NCBI GenBank assembly: GCA_958422985.1
Contig: CATZPY010000035.1
Span: 1-10,061, forward strand
Source of the DNA: an uncultured Clostridium sp.
GTDB taxonomy: Bacteria; Bacillota; Clostridia; TANB77; CAG-508
DNA length: 10,061 nucleotides
Direction of reading: 5' to 3'
The position numbers and the translations under genes are program-made. Shown here one piece after another: positions 1 to 7,800 of this stretch (the stretch's first letter is position 1; the number at the start of each line of letters is the position of its first letter). The notes beneath the pieces are model-generated. The model searched no databases, was not told the origin of the DNA, and saw only the letters and a list, made by a program, of their open reading frames with translations.

Positions 1-265
1 TTCCACTTATAGCATAACCTTCATATTTAAAATTCATTATTGGACTATATTTTAGGAATATGAAATATATTAAACTTATTACTGTTATTATTGCTACTAA
101 CCCTATTATTAAAAATTGTGGTTTTATTTCTATCTTGTTAATTTTTGCTTTTAAATTTTTGCTTATCTGCTTTATATTCTTATTATTTCTACTCTTTTCT
201 CTTTTATCTTTATTTTGATTAATTTTAATATTCTTTTCTTTATTATTTTTATTAAACTTTTTCAT
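1..265 (-). CDS. Partial membrane-anchored protein of unknown function (N-terminal 88 residues)
   Basis: Only the first 88 residues are in the window; the frame continues past the left edge with no stop. I do not recognise the family. Residues 1-50 are dominated by Lys and Asn and should lie in the cytoplasm. Residues 51-71 (FLIIGLVAIITVISL and on) form one strongly hydrophobic helix, followed by KYSPIMNFKYEGYAISG, which would begin the extracytoplasmic part. This fits either an uncleaved N-terminal anchor or a very long signal peptide; no signal-peptidase site is obvious. The ATG at 265-263 is chosen because AAGGAGGTG lies 7 nt upstream. A candidate promoter lies about 100 nt upstream, and the intervening leader holds nothing else obvious. 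The Lys/Asn-rich style matches the giant surface protein elsewhere in the window, so it could be another exported protein of the same set. Existence is well supported; function is unknown. Confidence 0.8.
   Translation of the reverse strand, partial: MKKFNKNNKEKNIKINQNKDKREKSRNNKNIKQISKNLKAKINKIEIKPQFLIIGLVAIITVISLIYFIFLKYSPIMNFKYEGYAISG
53..115 (-). other. Predicted transmembrane helix in the partial left-edge protein
   Basis: Residues 51-71 are uninterrupted hydrophobic or aromatic residues apart from one Thr and one Ser. They are preceded by many lysines, giving a positive-inside signal that places the N-terminus in the cytoplasm and the rest outside. Confidence 0.8.
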
Positions 266-272
266 TATGCTA

Positions 273-281
273 CACCTCCTT
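273..281 (-). promoter_or_regulatory. Strong Shine-Dalgarno site for the left-edge gene
   Basis: The minus strand reads AAGGAGGTG, a near-complete match to the anti-SD, 7 nt before the ATG at 265. It decides the start of that gene. It also accounts for the Gly-Gly-Val end of an overlapping spurious frame. Confidence 0.85.
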
Positions 282-373
282 GTTTTTCTAATTCATTTAG
301 TGCCTTAAAATTGGTGTAACTATTACTTAATACTTTTCCTGTTGAAAGCCCTTTTAAACAACAATAAAAACAC

Positions 374-401
374 ATTATAAGGATTTCTAAGCAATTGCAA
401 A
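374..401 (-). promoter_or_regulatory. Candidate sigma-A-type promoter for the left-edge gene
   Basis: The minus strand has a perfect -10 TATAAT at 379-374. A 4/6 match to the -35 box, TTTGCA, lies at 401-396, with 16 nt between them. The predicted transcript would start near 367 and leave a leader of about 100 nt before the ATG at 265. Such hexamers are common by chance in DNA this AT-rich, so this is moderate evidence only. Confidence 0.45.
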
Positions 402-435
402 GAAATTCTTTGTAATCTCCATAATTAAGCTCTAC

Positions 436-464
436 AAAAAATAATTTCACTGAAATTATTTTTT
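436..464. terminator. Perfect 13-bp A/T hairpin, possible bidirectional terminator
   Basis: AAAAAATAATTTC and GAAATTATTTTTT are exact reverse complements separated by the 3-nt loop ACT. The outer part of the stem is itself an A-tract/T-tract, so a transcript in either direction ends the hairpin in a U run. The stem has only two G-C pairs at the loop, so its stability is limited. It lies upstream of the predicted left-gene promoter. There it could insulate that promoter from readthrough, or end a plus-strand transcript. Confidence 0.45.
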
Positions 465-547
465 TAGACATTAAAAAACAGGCTATTTCTAGCACCACAT
501 TTTTTCCTAAATATAGTACTACACATAACCTGTTTTTCACGCCAAAT

Positions 548-580
548 AGAGTAGCCTCGTTTGCTACCCTTTTTATTTTT
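548..580 (+). terminator. Stem-loop followed by T tract (possible plus-strand terminator)
   Basis: AGAGTAGC (548-555) pairs with GCTACCCT (563-570) across a 7-nt loop and is followed by TTTTATTTTT, the layout of a plus-strand intrinsic terminator. On the plus strand one pair is an A-C mismatch. On the minus strand the same pair becomes a G-U wobble, making a better stem but without a trailing T tract. Orientation is therefore ambiguous. No plus-strand gene to terminate is visible. Confidence 0.35.
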
Positions 581-591
581 CTAAACGTACT

Positions 592-612
592 TGTGTGTGT
601 GTGTGTGTGTGT
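592..612. repeat. (TG)10 dinucleotide microsatellite
   Basis: Twenty-one consecutive bases of alternating T and G, read as AC repeats on the minus strand, flanked by ACT and ACAGCG. It lies in non-coding DNA between the Fic gene and the left-edge gene, 327 nt upstream of the latter's ATG. Pure dinucleotide runs of this length are uncommon in bacteria and are prone to slipped-strand length change. Confidence 0.95.
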
Positions 613-856
613 ACAGCGCCAAGGCTTACACGGTTCGCTTCGTTTTGCATTTTCTTAACCTCGCTTTTTACTGTTTACTTTTAGCTAGAAAATCTGAACA
701 ATTTTATTATGGGAATATTCAGAATTTTTTTGCTTAATTGGTCTTTTTCTTAATATCTAATAAATTACGTTTTATTAAATACTTCTCTTTTCACTTTATT
801 ATATCTTATATAATTTAGCTCGTATTGTAAATATTGTCTTCCTTTGTCAAACTTAT
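613..856. other. Remainder of the intergenic region, no gene seen
   Basis: Apart from the GC-richer words up to about 655, this is plain AT-rich sequence. I see no convincing promoter, ribosome site or RNA gene on either strand. Short open frames here lack ribosome sites. Confidence 0.5.
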
Positions 857-891
857 AAAAAAGGCTGTATCTTTTACGCACAGTCTTTTTT
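857..891 (-). terminator. Intrinsic terminator after the Fic gene (bidirectional form)
   Basis: GGCTGT (863-868) and ACAGTC (880-885) form a stem over an 11-nt loop. An A run lies on one side and a T run on the other, so either strand ends in a U tract. It begins about 30 nt beyond the Fic stop codon. The minus-strand stem has one A-C mismatch that is a G-U pair on the plus strand. Confidence 0.65.
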
Positions 892-919
892 AGTTTATTA
901 TTTACATTTATATAACATT

Positions 920-1579
920 TTACTCTTTTATTATTAATCCATCTATACAATAGTTATATATAAATTCTTTTATTTCTTCTTTCTCCCCCGTAGTATAATA
1001 ATTTGAAAGTAATTCCATAAATTCTTTTAATCTATTATCTGGAATTTTTATAATTCCACAACCTCTCTCTATCATAATCTTATTTGCGCAAATTATACTT
1101 GTCCTTTTGTTTCCATCCCAAAATAATTGAGTCCTCATGCCATATAGCATATATTCTATACTTCTTTCAGTTATGTTCTCTATTCTTAATATTTCTTCAA
1201 TTTTTTCAGTAACATTTTTTGTTTCTGGAATTTCTGGAATATATTCTGTTCCAGTTATTGCTACTTTTCCATTTCTTAATTTTCCCCATTCTAGGCTTTC
1301 ATTTCTTGCAACAAACTCATTTATTTTACAAATAAATTCCAAATCAAATTTTTCTTTAATATTATTTATCACATAATTCCATGCATCTCTTAAATTTAAA
1401 ACACATTGAATTTCATCTATTTTTAAACTCGGTATATTTATTCCTTCTAATATTGTTTTCGTTTCAGGGAAAGTTATATTTATTCCTTCTACTCTTGCAT
1501 TAGAATATACATTATCTACAATATTTCTCTTGGCTAAAAATATATTTTGCTCTAAAGTTAAATTATATTTATCTTTCAT
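920..1579 (-). CDS. Fic-domain protein with a His-to-Gln Fic motif (QLFWDGNKR)
   Basis: A 219-residue single-domain Fic protein. Fic enzymes usually transfer AMP, or sometimes phosphate, from a nucleotide to a hydroxyl on a target protein. The motif at residues 151-159 is QLFWDGNKR against the canonical HxFx(D/E)GNGRxxR: the catalytic His is Gln, and the second Gly is Lys, as in the Doc kinase subgroup (HxFxDANKR). Residues 26-32, SNARVEG, resemble the class II inhibitory motif (S/T)xxxE(G/N), with Asn27 at the Ser/Thr position and Glu31 as the possible inhibitory glutamate. The segment NESLEWGKLRNGKVAITG (93-110) is typical of Fic proteins before the catalytic loop. No signal peptide or membrane helix, so cytoplasmic. 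ATG at 1579 has AGAGGA 7 nt upstream. No antitoxin-like partner is adjacent; promoter and terminator are its own. Fold assignment is firm; activity and target are unknown. Confidence 0.92.
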   Translation of the reverse strand: MKDKYNLTLEQNIFLAKRNIVDNVYSNARVEGINITFPETKTILEGINIPSLKIDEIQCVLNLRDAWNYVINNIKEKFDLEFICKINEFVARNESLEWGKLRNGKVAITGTEYIPEIPETKNVTEKIEEILRIENITERSIEYMLYGMRTQLFWDGNKRTSIICANKIMIERGCGIIKIPDNRLKEFMELLSNYYTTGEKEEIKEFIYNYCIDGLIIKE

Positions 1580-1586
1580 TTTCTTT

Positions 1587-1592
1587 TCCTCT
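1587..1592 (-). promoter_or_regulatory. Ribosome binding site of the Fic gene
   Basis: AGAGGA on the minus strand, 7 nt before the ATG at 1579, supports that start. Confidence 0.7.
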
Positions 1593-1610
1593 CGCTTTTT
1601 TATATGGACA

Positions 1611-1619
1611 ATTATAACA
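1611..1619 (-). promoter_or_regulatory. Extended -10 promoter of the Fic gene
   Basis: The minus strand reads TGTTATAAT, a perfect TATAAT preceded by the TGn extension. The -35 region is poor (TTTTAA, 17 nt upstream), as allowed at extended -10 promoters. Transcription would start near 1604, giving a leader of about 25 nt that already contains the ribosome site. This makes the Fic gene independent of the giant gene upstream. Confidence 0.6.
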
Positions 1620-1680
1620 TATTTTAAACTTTATTAAAAGTAAATTAATCTATTATTAACTTCATTTTTCTCCAAAGTAC

Positions 1681-1708
1681 AAAGCTAGCATTATAAAATA
1701 CTAGCTTT
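1681..1708 (-). terminator. Hairpin downstream of the giant surface-protein gene
   Basis: AAAGCTAG (1681-1688) and CTAGCTTT (1701-1708) form a perfect 8-bp stem with a 12-nt AT-rich loop, starting 17 nt beyond the stop codon. The trailing T run on the minus strand is only TTT, so termination may be partial. Confidence 0.5.
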
Positions 1709-1725
1709 TACTACACACACTTAAT

Positions 1726-1800
1726 TTAATTTCTTTTCTTTATTACAAATAATATTATTACTACTCCTACTATGCTTAAAGTAATCCATACTATTCCCAT
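1726..1800 (-). other. C-terminal membrane anchor of the giant protein
   Basis: The last 25 residues are MG, 18 hydrophobic residues (IVWITLSIVGVVIILFVI), then KKRN. This is a classic stop-transfer helix with a short basic cytoplasmic tail. The layout matches the end of a sortase substrate, but no LPxTG-like motif precedes the helix. The preceding residues are Ser/Asn/Lys-rich, so retention in the membrane is the simplest reading. Confidence 0.8.
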
Positions 1801-4800
1801 TTTCGTATTGTTACTTTTTCCTTCGCTTGCATAATATTCGTTTAATTTATTTGCTTCTATTTTTTCGTTTTCACTTATCACCTCCTGCTTGCTCGTATCT
1901 AATAACTCTTCTTCTTGATAAATTTGGTATTCATCTTTTTCTGTATTGTATATGCTTATATATCTTGTCTCTTTTAAAGAGTTATTAGTTACGTTATTCT
2001 CGCTATTCGCAACATCATCTGGTTTATTTGTATTACTACTTTTTCTTTGTAAAGCTTCTTCTACTGGAATTTTTTCTAATTTATTTTGTAACTTTTTACT
2101 TTCTTCATATTTAGTTGTTATTTCTTGTGATTCACCAGAATTTGAATTTCCTATTTCTGATAATTTATCTTTCACATAATCAAATAATCCTATTTTATTT
2201 TGCTTTTCTTCTGTTAGAGATATTACTTCTCCTGTTTGATAGTTAAATCTTACTTTATTACCATTTTTATATGTAACTTCTATCTCGTATAATTTTTTTC
2301 CAAAGTCTTCTGAAGTCAAGTTATTCCCCATACTTGCAATAGCGTTATTTACAAAGTTTTCTGGATATTTTATTGCTTCTTTTAAATCATATATCTTACC
2401 ATCTGAACCTAAAACTGTTTCATACTCTTTTCCGTTGAACGAATCTATAATAAAGTTGTTTTCTACAAGCTTAATCTTATTTCCATCTATATCCATAGTA
2501 ACAGGCAAAGCATATAAATTTCCGTCTTTTACATATAATCTCATATCATTCCTTACAGTCTTACTATTATTTTCTGCAATAATTTCGGAATATGTTTCAT
2601 ATGTTTTAATTATCTTGCCTTTGTAATTAAATGTATATTGTAGCTCTACATCTGAATTCTCAGAAAAAGCTTCTAATTTGCTATTATCATTTATGTCATT
2701 TTCTTGCACTTCATTATTAAACTCACCATTAAATTCCTCATTATAGTTTAGTAAGTTATAAGAGTCCATATTTTCTTCATCATTTGGCAAAGGTATTCCT
2801 TGTTGCTCATTAAATTTAGTAGATTTTATTTTTGGATATTTACCTTCTTGTAAAGCTGAAAAATCCCAGTCTTCTTCATTCCATTGTAATTTTTCTGTAT
2901 ACATATCTTTATTTTCTAAGTCTTTTCTTACTAATAAATCTTCTTCTTTTATATTTGGGCTATTTTCATTATTTATGTTATTTCCATTTATTTTTGAATA
3001 CTTATATATGTATGTATTTACCATCTTTGCATTTTCTTCAATCTTTCCTCCCATTTTTACTGATGTAGTTTTCAAATCTTGAGTTTGTATATTTATATCA
3101 ACATAGTTATTTGTATAACTTGTTGCATCATATAGTTCTACTGTAGAATTTCCTAAAATTCCACCAATATTATTTTTCCCTACTACATTGCCATTTGCTA
3201 CATAATTATATTTTATTCTAGATTTTCCATTAATATTGTCCATACCTATATTATCTAGAATACCTACTATACCACCTGCTGTATCTTCTATTACATTAAT
3301 GTTAGCATTAGTATAATTATTATTTATATTGCCTTTAGACAAATATCCTGCAATTCCACCAACACACCTATCTCCTTCTATAGTTGTATTTAATACATAA
3401 TTTTTAGAAACACTACTTCCTTTAGAACTTCCTATTAGCCCTCCTATATATGCACTTGTTCCTTTTATTTCGCAATCTTCTAGATAAGATTCTCTAATTG
3501 ATGTATTCCCTTCATATAAGTTCCCAAATATTCCACCAACTCTGCTTTTTCCATATATTTTATTATTTTTTATCGTAGCATATGCACTAGAATGACCCTG
3601 TCCTGCAATTCCTCCAACATTAGTATTACCACTTATTGTATTTCCTTCTACTGTTATTGTATTATAACTACCTCCTGAAGCTGATATTCCTCCTACACCA
3701 TCTCCACTTCCTATTATCTCACTATTTTTTATTTTTATATTAGTTCCATTATTTAAATTTGCTCCAATTCCACCTACAGTTGAAGTTCCTTTTACTTTAA
3801 CATTTATAGCTTCCACATTTTTTGCTGGTCTACTTATATATCCAAAAAGTCCTCCTACCATAGATCCTTTTCCTTCAACATTTATATTTTCAGCATATAT
3901 ATCTGAAATAGACTCAAATTCAAAATCGCCAGTTAAACCTCCTACATACGTTCTTCCTATTATATTTACATTGTTTAATTTTATTTGTTTTGCTATTCCA
4001 TTTATTCCACCAATACACCCAACAATGTCTACACCTGGTGCATTTACTGTTATATTACTAAACTCTATATTTTCTATTTCTTCAGCTCCTGATATTACTC
4101 CACAACTTTTATAATTTCTTCCTTTATGTATAATTGTAATATTTTCGAATCTAACATTTTGTAAAATTCCTCCCATAGCACTTATTAATCCTGCTCTACT
4201 CCCATCAACCTCTATAGTCACATTTTTCAGTGTTTTCATTTCGTCCTTATCTGTTATAAGTTTCATCATTTTTACATTCTTTTTTACATCACTTTGATAT
4301 TTAAAGTCTATATCCCTCATTAGTTTGTAATTTTGGAATGTATCTGCTTCTATCTCTTGCCAGTCATTGTAATTATATATTTCTTTATAAAATTGTATAT
4401 CTATTCTTGTTCCTATATCTTTTTCCCTTTCCTCATTGTTTTCCTTGTACAATATTTTAGAAATTTTATAATTATCATAATAACAAGTTGGTGTGGCATT
4501 AAATTCTATATATGTTTTATCATTTTTATTAGAATTTTTTGCAATTTCTACTTCCATATCATCTATTACTATTTTAGTTATTTCTAGATCTTTAGGGTTG
4601 TTTATAATTACAATTCCATTTATTCTTTCATTGGATGTCTTTTCTGCACTTACTTCTTCTATTTCTAGTTCGTCGCTACTTTTTAGATAAATATCCTTTT
4701 GATTTTCTAATAATTCTGTTAAATCTTTTTTATACACTTTTGGCAATATTTCATATTCTAGTTCATCATAATTAAATTTATCACCCCATAATAATGTATG

Positions 4801-7800
4801 TGTATATGTTTCTTTTTTCTTTAAATCTTCTGTATTTAATAAAGCTTTTGCACCTAGTTTGTCTTCTGTAATCATTCCATTTATTCTTTGCTTACTATAT
4901 GCATAATTTAGAGTATTATTATCATTAGTTCTAAGAATTTTTTCATCCTTATTATATAAATCTCCTAAAGTTAAACAATTTTTTACAGAATTATTCGTAT
5001 TTACAGCTATTCCACCTATTTGTCCTATTTCATTTTCTATGTTAACATATGAATAGCAATTTTCTATTGTACCTCCAGGGTTTGGAAACATTCCCCCTAT
5101 TTTAGCTTTATACTTAGCTTTTATATTTCCTTCTGCATAACAGTTTCTTATAGTTATACCGTTCCCTTCTCCTGCGAGTCCTCCAACCACTGTTGTAGCT
5201 GAGAATCCCTTTGTTTTAAAATTTATATTTTGTATAAAGCTATTTTCTATTCTAGAAGAATACATAGTTCCAATAAATCCACCTATTCTTATTGGAGTTG
5301 TACCTTCATAATCTACATTTATATTGTCCATTCCGACATTATAAACATTAACATTACTTACATACGCTAGTAACCCACCCACATATACTTGTGGTGAAAC
5401 ATTATCTATCATTCTTATTTTTACATTTTTAATATTTATGTCATGTATAACCGAATTTTCTCCATTACTTATAATTCCTACATAAATATTTCTTGTTACA
5501 ACTCCTACATCCACATTAAGTACAATATTTTCTATAGTTAAATTCTTTATTTCTGCTTTTCTTATATTTTTAATTAAATATTCTTTTATCGACATATTAC
5601 GTATTTTTTTGTTATTTCCATCTAGTTTTCCTTCAAAAGTACCATATATAACTATATCGGTTCCAGAATTCCTAAAGTCTATGTCTTGCATTAATATATA
5701 ATTTTCTGCTAGCGATTTGCTTATTGTTTTCCAATCATTTACTGTATGAATTTCTCTATATAGTTCGACATCAACTAACCTTTCACCTTCTTTAAATTCT
5801 CGTGTATATGACAAATTATATGCACCTTTCGTAGTTATGCTTATTACAGAATAGCTAGATACACATATTATTGGATTGTTTACTTCTGCTATTACATTGC
5901 TTACTCCATCTTTGTATTCTTGTGTTAATATATTGCAAGTTAAATTTTTTATTGTTATGTTTTGTATTGTATCTGCCCCTGGGTTATTTACTCTAAATTT
6001 TACTTTAGCACTTGTATGTGTTTTTTCTAAAACTTCTACAGACAATATATCTGGCAAATCTTTTTCTTCTACTTCTGGTAATTTTAGGTATTCTTGTTTT
6101 GGCATGCAATTTGGAAGTTTAAGTGTAGGATAATATCCTTGTGCTACACATTCATCTACATTAAATGCTTCTTCCGAATTTAGTATTTGGTTTTGGAATC
6201 CTTTATCATATAAAGCCAATTCTGTAGTTTTCCTATTTATTGTGTTATTAAATATTTTGTCTGCAAAGTAATAGTTGTTTTTTGTATTTATACTTTTGTC
6301 TACAGTCAAATTTGGTCCATTTACAAAATTAAATGCATCTCCATAACCTACAGAATATATATTTTGTACATTAGCATCTTTATAATTCGTATCTATTACA
6401 TTTGCAATATAACCGATTCCTCCTCCAGCTCCTTCTGTATCTACACTTGCTAAAGTATAAATATTATTTACTTTGCTGTAATTTTCACATACTAATGGAG
6501 AAATAAACCTATCATTTGCATTATAGTTATTTCTAAAAATAGATTTTATGTTGTTTCCATATATATATCCATTCGAGATAGTTCCATAATTTACATAAAA
6601 TCCACCCGTTAGCCCATATTGACCATATACTGGTTCTTCAAAGTTTATTATAAATTTATCTAGTTTCCCACTATTTTGTGTTCCTATTAATCTTATTTTT
6701 ATATTTTCTACAGCTGTAGATTCTGTAACTTTTACAATTAAGTTTTCTATAGTTCCATGATTATATGTTGTAAGACCTATCATATTTTGTTTAGCTACAG
6801 CATTGTTTAATTTTACAGCAAATTCTAAATTCTTTATTGTGCCTGTTTTTCCTATACTATAAAATATGGGGTCAACACTTGTAGCATCTCTTGTTAAAGT
6901 ATGCCCATTAAAATCTATTGTTCCATCAAAACTAAAATTCCCACCAAAGTGGTATCTTGCTCCTGATAAGTCTATATCATTTAATACTATGTAATGTGCT
7001 CGTGGTTGAAGTTCTAAAAACTCTTCTTTGCTACTTATTCCCTTTATCTCTTCTGTATCATTTGTATTATATTGTAGTTCTGACAAAACATAATCCCTAT
7101 CTCTTATTTTTACTACTAGCTCTATCTTATATTTTTTGTTAGCATTTATATTATAAGTTTTTCTTACATTTTTTATTTCGTTACTCTGTGGTATCTCTTC
7201 ATATCTGTTAGATTCCACTAGCTTGTCATCTTCATATATTTTTATATAGTAATCATTTGTTGCAATTTCATTTCTTTCATCTTTTAACGATATAATATAA
7301 TCACTTTGAAGTATATAGTTAAATTCTTCATATTCTGTTTCTTCATTTCCTAGTTCTATTTGAAGATTTTTTATTTCTATTTTTGGTCCTTTTTGTATAT
7401 AAAATCCTAAATAACCAGTTCCATCTAATGTTACAGTATATTTAAAATCTCTCCATTCTCTTGATGTAAGCCCCTTTATGTATATTCTATTTGTACTATT
7501 CTTTCCATTTTGTACATACTCTATTGGATCTCCTGTATATGATTTTGCTTTAAAACTTATTGTAACTTCTTGCCCTTTGTATTCTCTTAAGTTATATAAA
7601 ATTTCTCTTGAATCGCTATTACATCCTAAGATTAGTTTATTTAATTCTTTATCATATTCTTTTCCATATGGATTATTTGTATTAAATGTTTGGCTTACAT
7701 ACCATTTTGTTTCTGAACTCATATCTACTAAATTTTTTCCTAATGGCTTCTTGGCTAATTCTACTATTCCTATACTTCCACTTATTCCTGGCTCTGTTAT

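Larger units (their letters stand above)
541..660. other. Locally GC-richer non-coding patch with stem-loop and microsatellite
   Basis: This stretch has G+C-rich words (GCGCCAAGGC, CGGTTCGCTTCG, GTAGCCTCG) rare elsewhere in the window. It carries no frame worth calling. CGCCAA occurs twice, at 540-545 and 615-620, flanking the stem-loop and the TG run. I could not match it to a known riboswitch, tRNA or T-box by eye. It may be a structured RNA, an old insertion scar or a regulatory region. Confidence 0.35.

Noticed and set aside
265..540. Minus-strand frame of 91 codons starting GTG at 540
   Set aside because: No ribosome site at the GTG or at the internal ATG. The frame contains the perfect 13-bp hairpin and a full promoter. 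Its last codons are simply the ribosome site of the next gene. Cys/Phe-rich composition is unlike the neighbouring proteins. A decayed gene cannot be excluded.
613..650. tRNA or T-box element suggested by GGTTCGCTTCG and AAGGC words
   Set aside because: The GGTTCG word lacks the matching T-stem, and no acceptor or anticodon arm can be folded around it. No T-box AGGGTGGnACCGCG sequence is present.
541..660. c-di-GMP riboswitch suggested by GCAAACGAGGC and its position before a surface-type gene
   Set aside because: The conserved GACGCAAAGCC core and the tetraloop-receptor pair of the class I fold are absent, and no class II pattern is evident.
765..950. Minus-strand frame of 61 codons overlapping the end of the Fic gene
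   Set aside because: It runs through the Fic stop region and across the intrinsic terminator, with no ribosome site. Its sequence is what AT-rich DNA gives by chance.
3150..4030. CRISPR-like spacing of recurrent ccaccaa/cctcctac words on the plus strand
   Set aside because: These words are the reverse complement of Val-Gly-Gly codons in the GLUG repeats. Intervals and flanks vary and the frame is open throughout.
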